Shown here: positions 11,641 to 22,661 of the stretch, in pieces | Layout: every line of letters starts with the position of its first letter | How positions within the stretch are numbered: the first letter of the stretch is position 1 | Assembly: GCA_946902875.1 (NCBI GenBank) | Contig: OX336343.1 | Location: forward strand, 14,257,361 to 14,321,360 | Direction: 5' to 3' | Length of the DNA stretch: 64,000 bases | Source: Nematopogon swammerdamellus | Lineage: Eukaryota > Arthropoda > Insecta > Lepidoptera > Adelidae | The notes under the pieces: model-generated | Seen by the model: only the letters and a program-made list of their open reading frames with translations | What the model was told of the DNA's origin: nothing | Database searches by the model: none | Translations under genes and position numbers: made by a program

Positions 11641-13235
11641 TAGATAATGTAAACATACATACCTATTTCATGAATTAAACTTAACGAGTTGCGCATAGAG
11701 CTCCGCATAACAATGTGCCACTAGCAGCCGTCAACTTTGTAATATTCAGAAGTAGCTGAAATTACATTCACTATTATGTTGAAAGTCTGACTAGATAGAG
11801 AAAATCCTAAACGTTAACGTTTGTATTGTACCAAATGCCTGGAAAAGTTGATTTCTTTCGTTTCTTTTAGTTAGTTTTCTTTCCTACAATCATTCGTGTT
11901 GACTTTTTGTATCTATGAAATGTTTAAGAAAAAAAAAAGCCTTTCTTTATCCTTATACGGCAGCTAATATTATAGTTTATTTTAAAATTAAATGAGGTTG
12001 CAGATTTTTCAATAAATGTTTTAATAAGTACTTATATGTCATGCCATGCATGTTATTTAGGTACTAACGAGAGGAACAAAATACTTGCAAATATGTGATA
12101 AAATTTCACATGAAACGCTTTTAAAAAATATGATTGTATAGCGAATAAGTAATAATCAGGTTAGTTGCGAAATATGCTTACTGAGAGGTACATAATTGGC
12201 TTTGTTCTTGTGCTCATGGTACAATATACACTGTACTTACAGTCTACAACCGCTGCCACGTGACCTACTAACTAAATACTTGTATTTGACATTACCCATT
12301 AGCCATTACATTACTCTACAAAACTGACATTCTGTGCACATGTTTATGTTCGTAAGTATTATCTAATCGTTTCACTTGAATTATTGATGATATTATTGCA
12401 CGTAAAATTCAAATAGGTAATTAAAAGAAGTTATTTAACTGCGATATGCTATTTATTAAGACTTTTTTAAGTCGACATAATCTATTCATTATATTCTTAT
12501 TATAGGCAGAACAAATGGTTTCTCTCAATATTAAAATTTTACACATGTGTAAAATTTTAATAGACATGACATGTTTTAAATAAATATTTGTTCTCGCATA
12601 GAAAAACTCTAAAATAATTTTTATATTATATATTGTTACTGCTTATGAATGCTCATCATCTGGTAGTATAACTACACTTGAATTTGTCCAAACTTGAATT
12701 TGATCAATATCCAGTTAGATTACACCCAAGAAGAAGGCAGGCAAAATACTTCAAAGACAGGCAAGATACTTCGTTTTCTTTTATTATGAATATTATTACA
12801 AAATATGTTTTAATAACTATCCACATAATATAAATATAATATATACACGTAATAATGTTAATGTCTGTTTTTCTATAATATGTATTTGTACATTATACAG
12901 ATTACCTATAATCTTCTATCAGACCAACAAAGTTACCCTCGCCCACACATATCACTTTGTTTTGGCCTTCTACGTCTTCGTAGGTAGAGTACGAGTAGAG
13001 AGCTACTGCAACGAGCTTCTCAAAGTTCACATATGCCACTTAAGCTAATGCGGATAGGGGAGGCGACTGGGGTTATTGGCCCAGTCATCCAAGTTAATTC
13101 AACTCTGGGGAAGCTGAACACGCTAGCATTGAAACGAGTAAGCTTTACATCGCAAAACGTGCATTTTCCTATTGCATTAGTCTCACTTAATTTATTATCC
13201 AATTGGCATTGAAATTCATTACATACATACACACA
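11641..13235. other. AT-rich intergenic DNA with a perfect palindrome
   Basis: No gene is seen. At 12529-12562 there is a perfect 34 bp palindrome centred on ACACATGTGT and flanked by AAAATTTT runs. The rest is AT-rich without recognisable structure. Confidence 0.55.
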
Positions 13236-13237
13236 TA

Positions 13238-13335
13238 CCACACGCTGTATCCCAACAATCGGGGTGAGAGAGTTATCGGTAAGTACACTTGTAAATTACA
13301 GCACAACACCGACCACCACGTTTAGCAGTGTAATA
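13238..13335 (-). repeat. SINE-body fragment (CTAAACGTGGTGG family), reversed
   Basis: CACGCTGTATCCCAACAATCGG, then ACAGCACAACACCGACCACCACGTTTAGCA, is the reverse complement of the repeat at 9935, 38870 and 50480. Confidence 0.7.
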
Positions 13336-13490
13336 GGACAAGATAACTATCAAGCAACAAGTGAGGCACGAAGACCCACCTGCTGCATGACAGTCTACAC
13401 CTATCTAGATAAACTTGAAAAAAAATTACATTATCTAAATACAAAATTCCATCCAAGTCGTTAGAACCGTTTCCGAGAATTCAATTATAT

Positions 13491-14051
13491 TCAATACAAG
13501 TTAAACTCACTTAAAGTACCATTAGGTGCATTACCACTTGGACAAGTCAAACATACATTGTTTATCCACATTAGTTTAGGAGACAATCTGCCACACAGTG
13601 AAAGAGTAGGCCGATATGGAATGCATCCATTAGCAGCAGACGGAAGATACGTGAATAAAGAAGTGTAAAGCCGCGTCCCCTGCGAATGTTTTTTTCGAGA
13701 CATTACACAGAAACATCGAAACATTGGGGCGTGGCCATACACATTTGTAATGAAAACAAATGTTTTTGTGTAATGTTTCTTGTGTAATGTTTCGAAAAAA
13801 ATGCGCAGGAGACGCGGCTTAATAGATATACCTAGTATTTGTAATTTTTCTTTTATACCTACTCGAAAAGCGTGTTCTACGTATTTCGGTTGTGCAGCGT
13901 TTTTCGAGTTTAACATTGAGCCAACTTTATTTGGCTCAATGTTTATTTTTACCCGTAAATTGAATTTATAAACACCTCGGGGAAAAAAGCTATTTATTAA
14001 AATGCTGAATGCGACTATGTCGGGTCGCGTTGCCGTTGGGAAATTGTGCAC
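13491..14051 (-). other. 186-codon open frame, unrecognised
   Basis: The frame runs from a start at 14051 to 13491. Its C-terminal third has a cysteine-bearing stretch (PTLSLCGRLSPKLMWINN, then VCLTCPSGNAPNG) that looks more protein-like than the rest, and a donor-like GTGAGT follows about 10 bases before the stop. Against a real gene, the frame crosses a long inverted repeat (13670-13832) and a hairpin at about 13910-13945. The distal part could be a true exon and the rest spurious. I cannot name it. Confidence 0.2.
13670..13832. repeat. Long inverted repeat, ~45 bp arms
   Basis: The left arm AAGCCGCGTCCCCTGCG continues through TTTTTTTCGAGACATTACACA. The right arm TGTGTAATGTTTCGAAAAAAA ends GCGCAGGAGACGCGGCTT. 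The arms match with a few mismatches. The spacer holds another pair of ACATTTGT/ACAAATGT words. It is a foldback or MITE-like structure. Confidence 0.75.
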
Positions 14052-14218
14052 TTTTCGTGACCGATTTAACTTATGTATTTTGTAGTTAGTTACGCGATGA
14101 GCTTATTTATTTTAATTTTATTTATTTACCAGTAGTTATTTGCGTCGCACATTATGTACACGAGTGTACATAATGATTCGAGGGCGAAATAAATTATATA
14201 CAATGTATGATATGATAA

Positions 14219-14305
14219 GACTTTTTTTTTATTGGAAGCGCGACATATGGCCCCGAACCATCCATAAGGTGTCTAACGAGGCCCATAGACATTCGGTCGT
14301 ATGTG
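14219..14305 (-). mobile_element. LINE 3' end with poly(A) tail
   Basis: A TTTTTTTTTATTGGAAGCGCGACATATGG start leads into CATCCATAAGGTGTCTAACGAGGCCCATAGACATTCGGTCGTATG. This is the reverse complement of the 3' end of the LINE at 55.4-57.7 kb. It is a severely 5'-truncated copy. Confidence 0.85.
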
Positions 14306-14912
14306 TATGTACATTTCGTTTGGCTTGCAATTTTCATAATAATCGCGGAATTCAAGCCAAATTTTTGTAAATCATCATGTAATAAAAAAAAATGTTTTCA
14401 GAGGTAGAGAAACGGACTTATTGCGGAACGTAATTTATTCTAGTCAATCTTATACACAACAAACTCTTTAAATTGCTAGTGTGGTTTTCCTTACGATGAT
14501 TACCTTCACTGGAATGACGGGTGTTTGATATTAAGTATAGTGTTTTCGAACATACGCAATCGTAACGAAAAAATCATTGATTTGGCAAAAATATTGGTAG
14601 GTGATTCAACGCTTCACCTCTTTGCATGCACCTCGGCTAACCCTGTCTTCCTTCATCTCTACGTTGACAGATTCCCCCTTAGGATGGCAAGGCCAATTTG
14701 TATGAGGTAGGAACCGGCATGTCTATCTCCGGAAATTTACCAAAATCAATACATGTAATAAATCTGTAAACAATAAGTGCTTAAGTAATGTATGATGGAG
14801 ACCGATTACGATATGTAAAGGGTTGATAAGCCGAGTATGCATAACCTTGCTTGCACGGTCGTGCAACGCACCACATCATACCCTGTCCTACTTGAAATAC
14901 ATATATACGTCA
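14306..14912. other. Intergenic DNA, no gene seen
   Basis: Short open frames only, with no recognised repeat or splice pattern. Confidence 0.5.
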
Positions 14913-15040
14913 TCATCATCATCATCATCAGCCTGTATCGGTCCACTGCTGGACATAGGCCTCTCCCAAGGCACGCCACCACACGCGGTCTTCTGCTCTT
15001 CTCATCCATCCACTCCCGGCTACCTTTATTAGATATATAT
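14913..15040 (-). mobile_element. LINE tail with (ATC)n microsatellite
   Basis: (ATC)7 at about 14912-14931 precedes AGCCTGTATCGGTCCACTGCTGGACATAGGCCTCTCCCAAGGCACGCCACCACACGCGGTC. From memory this is a very common lepidopteran retroelement end with a trinucleotide tail, read here from the tail on the minus strand. Confidence 0.65.
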
Positions 15041-15488
15041 TTTTCTTTCAATAACAGTTTTTCATCTATTTATCCATGACTAAGGCAAATGAAAAGAAGT
15101 GGCAAAACAGATCACTCTAACTGTTTTAAAAGCGTGCCCAGAGGAAGTTGGCAACGTAGATAAATAGTGAGTGGCTTGTGATAAACGGACGGCCCCACTT
15201 TTTCGTCAGTTTGACAGCTGAGCTGGCTCACCATCACGCGACCTCCCTGAGGCTAACTCCGCCCAAACACAACAGGGCCGCGACCGAGCCAAGCGAAACT
15301 TTCCTGTTTTGATATCTGCAGGTACTTACTCATTTATTTCATTACAATAAGTCCTCCGTTTGCCTGCAATTTTGTTGAAGTATTCTGTTTTGTTGAAAAA
15401 AATAATAATAAAGTGGAAACACTGAATTAAATGTGATATTGTAAATGTTTTAATAAGAAGGACCTAAAGTGCTACTTTTCCTTTCGAT
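15041..15488. other. Intergenic DNA, no gene seen
   Basis: Mixed composition and no coding evidence. A moderately GC-rich patch at 15190-15300 carries no exon pattern. Confidence 0.45.
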
Positions 15489-15489
15489 A

Positions 15490-15925
15490 CTTGTATGTTT
15501 TTTATGTAAACCAAAATGGGTGGCTGTGCCGAGAGTCCAGTGGTGCAGTCGACAGAGCTAAAACTACCTCTCGTCGCGAAACCGCACTCAGTTAGGTGCC
15601 ATGCCAGCAGATGTGCGGACTGTTGCTATATACGTCTAACCTGTTAATACGACGTTTGAAGAGACCCAGGTTAAAGAATTCGGGAAACACACTCGCCGGA
15701 AGACAGTTCCACACCCTAGCGGTGCGACAAAGAAACAATTAATAGAATGGATGCGTCTCAAAAGCCCAATGTCAACAACAAAAGGGTGCTGAGTCTCTCT
15801 GCGACGAGTCATGCGGAGATAGGGCGGGTGACGTGACAGGGAATAAGGGATGCTAGTTCCAAAGAGCAGCGTTCGGACCTATAAAACAGACTCAGCGAAC
15901 TTACAAATCGTCTGTGACTCAGAGA
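15490..15925 (-). pseudogene. LINE reverse transcriptase, C-terminal fragment
   Basis: On the minus strand this reads through a C-terminal reverse transcriptase tail. A block around HPFVVDI (upstream) leads to RTARVWNCLPASVFPEFFN, then LGLFKRRINRLD and a stop after ICWHGT. The RTAR-WN-LP-VFP pattern is the usual end of Jockey/CR1-type RT proteins. Upstream pieces near 15750-15925 are in other frames, so it is broken. A second copy in the opposite orientation is at 35575-35870. The tail ends in GGTTTACATAAAAAA near 15500. Confidence 0.75.
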
Positions 15926-16052
15926 CTCCAGACCATCTGTAAGTTTCGGGTCACCAACAAGGAGGCTGTCTTAATTATTACGATTACAATGACGTATTCG
16001 ATTGTGTATTAGTCTTTAGCCAGATGAATAATTTAATAAGTTCTATCGCTTA

Positions 16053-16412
16053 TTCCATAGGGAGTACTCGGAGGAGCTGTTTAACGAGATCCCGCCGTCC
16101 CCTTTCCACATCCGCACCACGCGCACTGGGCAGGTATTGCATCCCTACACGCTGGACTTACCGCGGATGCGTACCAATCGATTCTGCAGATCTTTCCTCT
16201 ACAGAACCGGTAAACTCTGGAAAGCTCTCCATGCTCATATATTTCCCCCCAAATACAGTCTCGGGTCCTTCAAGAGGGGCGTGAATGTGTGACCTGCCAG
16301 ACCGGCATGTCATTCGAAACCCCCGCATACGACCGAATATCCACGGGCACCGTTAGACACCTTATGATGGGTGCCTCCGCGCCATATGTCGCGCTTTCAA
16401 TAAAACAAAATC
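16053..16412 (+). mobile_element. 5'-truncated LINE copy (3' end)
   Basis: GGGAGTACTCGGAGGAGCTGTTTAACGAGAT begins the homology to the C-terminal end of the LINE ORF at 55474-57639. It continues to the NRFCR-type and RTGKLW regions and the 3' UTR, ending CATATGTCGCGCTTTCAATAAAACAAAA. The reading frame is interrupted near 16180-16290 relative to the intact copy. Confidence 0.85.
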
Positions 16413-16555
16413 CATTATAAAAGACACTTTAAAAGACTTAATAAAACACTTTGGAAATTGAATGTAAGGAGCCGATTAGTAATAGTAATTTAATGCGCAA
16501 TAACAATAAATCAATAAGATCTACCCACGTTCGTCATTCGTAGACTAGTTTTCTA
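16413..16555. other. Short AT-rich spacer
   Basis: Nothing recognised. Confidence 0.4.
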
Positions 16556-17060
16556 CCTCTCGCTACTTTCCCTGCGGGGGCGGCGGCGCGGCGGGACGGT
16601 GGCGGCGGCAGTGGCGGCGACGCGGTCGGATCGATGAGAGTTTCGCGCAGATAAAATTAGGATGCATGTCTGATCGGTTTAGATCAAGTGAGGGGCTTCC
16701 ATTTATGCGGCGAGAGGGGGCGCCGCCGCCGGGCGCCACCACCGCACTGGTGCCCGTGAAGCCGCGTGCCCGTACTCGACAATGCCTCGACCTACTTTCA
16801 CCGTCGGCAGTGGGGCGCGGAGGGACGGACGCAAGATTCTTCACTTGGAAGTGACGCCCGCCTCCGCGGAGGATCGATCGCGGGGGCGGGAGGCGCTGGA
16901 TCATTTGGGATACAAATTGGTAACTACGAGGAGGCGCGGTAGGTATCAGCGACGATAATGTAGAGCGGTAGAGCACGCGTGCTACGCGGGGCGCGCGGTG
17001 CGGCCGGGGAGGAGGCGGGGGCGGCGCGATCGCGGAGAGGCAAATCTCAATAATGCCACA
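16556..17060. promoter_or_regulatory. CpG-rich island, possible promoter
   Basis: GC-rich DNA dense in CpG (GGCGGCGGCGCGGCGGGACGG, GGGGCGCCGCCGCCGGGCGCC and others) stands out from AT-rich flanks. Both strands have open stretches (137 codons minus at 16563-16976; 62 codons plus at 16666-16854) but neither looks like a protein. I infer a promoter or 5' UTR for a gene whose exons I could not place. Confidence 0.35.
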
Positions 17061-17424
17061 TTCAGAAAATCAATAACTTCATTTATAAACCCACTTTATT
17101 TTTATTAAATTTGTAAGAAAATTTATCATGTTTGAACATACTGAAACGTGGCGTTGAATTTTTTATATATTTTTTTGCCTTGATAAACTAGTATTTTGCT
17201 TTCACTGTTCTTTTTCTTTTTTAAATATTTGCCTCCCTCACTTTCAATTGCACTACCCATACCTTATTCTTTATCATTTTATTTCTCATCACGTAAAGGG
17301 TGACTGGATTAAATCACTTGTAATATTATAAGTCCACCTAGTCCTCTCCTTTATTTTATTGTTTCTTTTCGTGTACTGTTTTTCCTTTAATTGTGTGCAA
17401 TAGAGAATTTCCATTTTTTTTAAG
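17061..17424. other. AT-rich spacer, no gene seen
   Basis: AT-rich, with nothing recognised. Confidence 0.5.
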
Positions 17425-17690
17425 TAATCCCGTATGGATGGCTGAGTCGGAGGGGCCAAAGCGCATGCTCCGACCAGCCAATATCACCTCCGAGAAGGTA
17501 AGTGCCATACCGTAGACTTCCCTGGATTGCTGGCTGTTTAGCCAGCAATCCAGGGACTAGAGGAGAACACAACCGAGGCTGCTATGCGGCCATGTTACAT
17601 CCAGTACGGTGGTACCAACCCAGTCGGCTACAATTTGAGCCTACCACCTAGTAAGGGGCAAGGGAACCATTGCGGCTCATGGACTAACTT
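17425..17690 (+). repeat. SINE of the TCCCTGGATTGCTGGCT family, with hairpin
   Basis: GTAATCCCGTATGGATGGCTGAG, CATGCTCCGACCAGCCAATATCACC and the TCCCTGGATTGCTGGCT block match the copies at 63077 and (reversed) 10735. Here the block is followed after four bases by its own reverse complement (17519-17556), a perfect 17 bp stem. After that come GGTGGTACCAACCCAGTCGG and ACCACCTAGTAAGG, words shared with the tRNA-headed SINE family at 55.1 kb. Confidence 0.75.
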
Positions 17691-18590
17691 CCGTGATTCG
17701 GACACGACACGTTTATGCAGCAGGTAGGGTGGAATACATCGTAGAGTTCATATGATAACCTTTTGGACATTAGTTCTAGTGAGTTTAGGGAAAGTAATAA
17801 TAAAAGAGATCTAACCTAGAATTTGCAGAATTCTGGATTCTGTAACTAGGAATTTTGAATCAGATTCCTCGTCTAAAAAAATTGGCAAATTCGAGCAAAA
17901 AAAAAATTAAAACTGTCTAGCCGCAGCCATCATTGACGTCCGCTATTCGTGAATATTAGCATCAGAATAACGTGTGTGCACGCAAGTCGAAGTGGAAATC
18001 GCTCAATCGTAAACCAGATTAAGCCCCAAAGCGCTGTTGGAACTCCCAGGTTCAGAAAGCCGAGCTTCCAAACAGTTTTATAGATATCGAAATTATTTGG
18101 AGACGCTGTGGCAAGCTATTCCCAGATCGACCTATTACATCCGCGAGTTGAGTAGTTACCGCAAGAAGGGAAAGGAAGAATCGGCTTAGCCGGGGCGCCT
18201 AGATTCTACACCAGTAGTGCTTACATACAATGAGCAACTTTCAGGAGCTTACTCAGTGGAGGACGTTCAAACTTCAATGTTGTAGAACGTGCTTTTATTA
18301 ACTTTGTCTTGCGTTGGCTTCATACACATTGAGATAATATGTATAAGGATAACCTGATATATCCTGGAAATTGTCTACATTGAAACTAAGAGTTTGTTTA
18401 GTCCACAGTATATGACCTGTGAGTCAGCACAGGTTATGTATGACTGACTGTGGTGACATTTACACTTTTAAAGACCTTGCTGACTTTTCGCCTCGACAAT
18501 TCTTCTCTGGACGCATCAGTCGACATTTTTAATAGATCGTCTGTGAAATAAAATCCATAGATCGGGTTGAGTCTCCGTCGCGTCGCTCTC
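17691..18590. other. Intergenic DNA, no gene seen
   Basis: No coding frame. TGAGTCAGCA at 18420-18429 is an AP-1/Maf-type site by sequence and recurs exactly 200 bp later. Confidence 0.45.
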
Positions 18591-18850
18591 AGGGGGAAAT
18601 CTTATTAATTCTCGTAGAGTGAGTCAGCACCAGCCGTCGTCGGCTAACCTCGAGCATCCGAGCCTCCGAGCCTCCGAGCCTCCGAGCCGCCGAGTCGTCG
18701 AGCTACCGATCCGCGCCGCCGACCGATTTCCTCGACCTCCCGAACACTGACGTCACAGCCCCTCCCCTGCCCCGCTCTCAACGCTTCTCGTCTCAATAAA
18801 AGCAAAGCTGCTTAACTTTTGGACAAACTGCTGGAATTATCTCGGAGAAT
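18591..18850 (+). promoter_or_regulatory. Promoter-like GC-rich block with CRE and Maf/AP-1 words
   Basis: CpG-rich DNA holds TGAGTCAGCA at 18620-18629, a GCCTCCGA tandem (about 18655-18690), a palindromic TGACGTCA near 18748 followed by CCCCTCCCC, and then AATAAAAGCAAAGC. This combination would suit an insect promoter, but no exon downstream could be identified on either strand. The motif matches are by consensus only. Confidence 0.3.
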
Positions 18851-18983
18851 TCAATAGGATTACTTTCGTGCACAATTTGCTTGGGTGGGGGGAAATTTTT
18901 GAGCGTGGATATATTCGGGTTCAGTATCACTGCACATAGGAAGCGATGTGTCAAACCATCAGGGCGATGTAATTTATTTGTGG

Positions 18984-19530
18984 TGTTGTAGGTGCCATGT
19001 GCAGTCAGAGAAATAATGTCTATATGTGCCCTCTAGGAGCACGATGTATGATTATGATTTGAAGTTTTGAGAGTCAGGGCCCCTGAGCCCTGTTGTCACT
19101 GCGACCTAGGAAGATCTATTAAGATCTCTCGAAAGCTCACCCCCAAGTCCCATTTTCGCTATGAACGGGATTATATTCTTGGGGTCGAGTGCCTGTATTT
19201 GGCATGGGTTAAAAATATAACCCCCAAGAATAGGGCTTCTACTGTAAATGAGCACTTCAGATTCACAAAGGATGTGTATGGGGGTTTCATCCTTTTTTAT
19301 ACAGAACCTGCACACCGGTGTGTCGCTAAGGCCCCATTCGGTGTGGGTGTTTGTTTAGTCTGCAATGTCCTGTTGGTCCTTATTAGGATTCTTATGCCGT
19401 TCCGTTTTAGGTTTAACACCTCGGAAGTGAATTTACGTGTGTACCCAGAAAGTAGTCTAGACTGTAAGTGCCATGTGCATTCTGAAAAATAATGTCCAGA
19501 TGTGCCCTCGAGAGCACAAAACAAGTCGAT
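18984..19530 (-). pseudogene. LINE fragment with RNase H-type C-terminus
   Basis: On the minus strand 19297-19524 reads LNLKRNGIRILIRTNRTLQ and ends near NGALATHRC. 19106-19315 then reads CRFCIKKDETPIHILCESE, then ILGGYIFNPCQIQALD and IPFIAKMGLG. The CxxC...HxLCxxE arrangement with a following LG-F block is typical of the end of the RNase H region of I/LOA/R1-like retroelements. The two parts are in different frames near 19305, so the copy is broken. GTGCCATGTGCA...ATGTGCCCTC words at 18985-19035 and 19470-19515 form a direct repeat around it. Another copy is at 61535-61970. Confidence 0.75.
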
Positions 19531-20112
19531 TTTATTTGGTCTAATTTCGTATTCCTATCAAATACGTAGTGTTTATTATTTACAAGTTTAACTTTAGCGA
19601 AGATATTTAGACAGATGATTCTGACAACAATTGTATTGTTTATAATTTGGAATTTTTGACTAATTATACTCGGGGCGAGTTTCGATATCACCTTGATTAA
19701 TTGGCGCGTCTAGTCAGAAAGTTTTGTGTTGATTTATCATTGAGAGAGCGTTGCCCCGGCTTTTCCCCGGACGAATTCAACTATAATGAATAATATTATA
19801 ATGAAGTACCTAAACTTAAAATGAATAAATTAAGTATCCCTACTAATAATAACACTGTAAGGGATGGTCATGGAGTAAGTTACTTTGTTTTATGAGATAT
19901 TGTGTTCAGCATCACAATGAAATTAGAACGAGACACAAATGGTTTAATTTATCAGCTTCGCAGCAGGCAGAAAAAAACACTTCTCATGGGACTCTCGGCC
20001 TACTTATCAATGCAGCACGCGTCATTTTCCCTCGATAATGAGGACCGTTAATACGTGGGACAATAAACTCTATTCAGGAAAATTTTATCAGCTAATTTCG
20101 ATTATTACGCTG

Positions 20113-20143
<31 letters not shown>

Positions 20144-20685
20144 CGACAAAGGATTATAGCTGCATAGGCAATGTACATCAAGACGAGGTTGTGAAATAGA
20201 CTTAAACGTCTCGACTTCCTGATTCCAGGAAGAATGGCCGTGTGCTTCCGTTTCTCTGTTTGTTATGTTGTTTTTCGCCACAGAACAACAACCGACGGCC
20301 GTTTTCCCCCCAGCCGGCTTGCTCTGTGTTTTTCGCAGTTATTAAAAAGCTCCGAGCTATAACAAATGTTTGAAATGCATTTCTTATAAATGGCTAGACT
20401 CATGCCATTTACTTTATTACGCTTGCAAATAAATGTCTATGATTTAGTAAGGAGCCAGTAATCATTCTTAGACCATCGAGAGGACCTACTCGACAGCAAT
20501 CTCTACACATCGACGGCCTACGTCTATATGTGGATGTATATGTCGCCTTTTACTTCCACCCATTAGTGATATTATATTCGTACATTCTACTACATTTTCA
20601 CTATTCTGCCCTTTATTTCATCACACTATTAAACACCTATGCAAACCGATACCTTAAATATTAAATTCGCCATCCTTGCCATAAA
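19531..20685. other. Intergenic DNA with a (GCC)n run
   Basis: No gene. About 20114-20140 is a perfect (CCG/GCC)n microsatellite of about nine units. The rest is AT-rich. Confidence 0.5.
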
Positions 20686-21150
20686 TTCACAGCTTGGCTG
20701 TAGGTAGGTAGGTATCGATGTATCTGGTTGTGGGGGAGAGCATGGCGGCTCAACCTGGCACCTGCACAAGGCGACGGGGAGGCGGGGCGGGACGCGAGGG
20801 GCGAAGGTGAATCGGAGGCTAATCCGAAGTAGATTAAGGCAAGAAGTTCGCAACAACTAGAGCCGTAGCCGCCACCTGCTCCCGAGTTATGTGCATCCAT
20901 CTATCTCGGATTGTGGCCTCGCGAACGGCCCTCCTAATGTGCCCGGAGAATTATACGCCACACTCGGTACCGCTCCACCGCAGCGCCTGTACCCGTGCCG
21001 TTGTGCCCGCCCGCACCTACACACCACTCGTTATAGGCGATAAATCTGTTCGCATCCTCTCGCCGCGTCCTCCCTCCTCCTGGGGTCGACCTGCTCCGGT
21101 AGTTTCTCGTTATGGTGGCTGTACTCTAGCCGCAGAACAGTAAATATCTG
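20686..21150. other. Moderately CpG-rich segment, unassigned
   Basis: Raised GC content with open frames of 75-84 codons on both strands. None is protein-like and no splice pair was found. Possibly a promoter or UTR. Confidence 0.25.
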
Positions 21151-21855
21151 GAGTCCGAGGTAATGTTTGACATCGGTTGTTTGACCCTTAGGTTCGTTTG
21201 CTTCATGTCTGACCTTTGGAGTAATTCTGAGTTGTGAGGTACCGCAGGATTGGCGAAGTGATGAAGCAGGGGTAAGAGCGGATTCTTAATAAGTTTCAAT
21301 ACTTTGATAAGCGAAACGAAGAGTGGAGCGAGGGGTTCAGTATACAGTAGTCATCGGTGGAATAACGAATAGGGCTCACTTTCCAGAATCACCCCCTGAA
21401 ACATTAACAATCCATAACCAATCCAAATCAAAATGGGGTGGGTTGTTGAGGATGAGAAAGCGATGTAGCTAAGTTGGAATGTCGTAAAGTTTAAAAACAT
21501 GCCGAAATCGTGAAAAATAATAATTATTCCCCTATGGGAGCGACGAAACAAAACTGAAGTCGAAACGCGCAAGTAGGTTTATTTCGAAATTCCCATTCAA
21601 AGTCCACCCTCTCCATCCCCAGCACTCCTACCTGCTACCTACCTAGTAAGGAAGAAAAGGATTATGGAGCTGAGACGTAAGTACCAGGAGAGAAGAAATT
21701 TATAACAGTTGATCTACCCAAAACAATTGACATGGAATCCATGTCAAAAAACAATCTTACCCGTGTCATTTGCAAAAATCTACCGGCATTTTTAATGTAC
21801 TTTCGGCATACCATCTCACGAACCGCTCAACCAATCCCAGCAAACCAGGTGTCAG
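21151..21855. other. Intergenic DNA, no gene seen
   Basis: Nothing recognised. Confidence 0.45.
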
Positions 21856-22335
21856 GTGATAGAGTCACTCGGCCGCCTTCCACCTATGGCAACGTCAATG
21901 AATAATATGGACAATTGATGACGTCATAGCCCTTACAAAAAAGGCATCGAAAATCAATAAATGCCTATAACTCCTAAACTACTGGTCGACTTAAAATTTG
22001 TTTCTTACCGTAATTTTTTTTTTCGAAATCGGTTCAACCGTTTCGAAAAAAAAAGGAAAAAGACTTTGAGAGGGCATATCTCGGAAACTAGGTACTGATC
22101 CCAGCCTACTCATTCCCATATGGAAAATGATAAGTCTCGACGAGATAACACTTTTTTTTAGGTCATATCTCTGAAACTACTGATCCCAGACTACTCATAC
22201 GCTGGAGGAAATGATAGGTCTCGACGAGAGTTTTTGTTTTCGTTATTTTTTTTTTTTTTTTTATATAATTATTGTTTTTAGTCTTTTGGAGATAGAGTCA
22301 CTCGGCCCCCTTCCACCTATGGCTGCACCTAAGCA
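21856..22335. repeat. Repeat bounded by direct copies of a 32-35 bp word
   Basis: GATAGAGTCACTCGGCC plus CCTTCCACCTATGGC occurs at about 21859 and again at about 22292. Between them, two imperfect tandem copies of TATCTC(G/T)GAAACTA...CCCAG(C/A)CTACTCAT...ATGATA(A/G)GTCTCGACGAGA lie at about 22070-22160 and 22165-22235. This is a decayed mobile element or local duplication. Confidence 0.65.
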
Positions 22336-22660
22336 CAGAGTGGAAAAGTTCGTGATAACAGGCCGCAAATGACATAATAATATGTTTATATTCTAAGGAT
22401 AAAAAGCAATATGCAAAATAAAACTGTGACTTTTACACGACTGTTTGTTATTTTAGAGGTTTTGAAAATATTTTCACTAAACTCTCGGGCTGGCTCAATC
22501 AAAGATAAAGAATTAAAAATTCGTTATCTTAGGGCTCAATATCTATGTATAAATATGTAAGTATATCAATAGCTTTGTGTGTGTGTAGCAGTTGTACGAA
22601 TATGGCCGTCACCCGTCACTCACACACATCCGAACATTTTGTCAATGTGCATGTCGGTCG
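22336..22660. other. AT-rich spacer, no gene seen
   Basis: Nothing recognised. Confidence 0.45.
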
Positions 22661-22661
22661 T

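Noticed and set aside
13491..14051. 186-codon ORF as a confident gene
   Set aside because: It crosses an inverted repeat and hairpin and matches no family; kept only as an unrecognised frame.
19067..19492. 141-codon plus-strand ORF
   Set aside because: The minus strand of the same segment encodes the recognisable CRFC...HILCESE retroelement tail, so this is a shadow.
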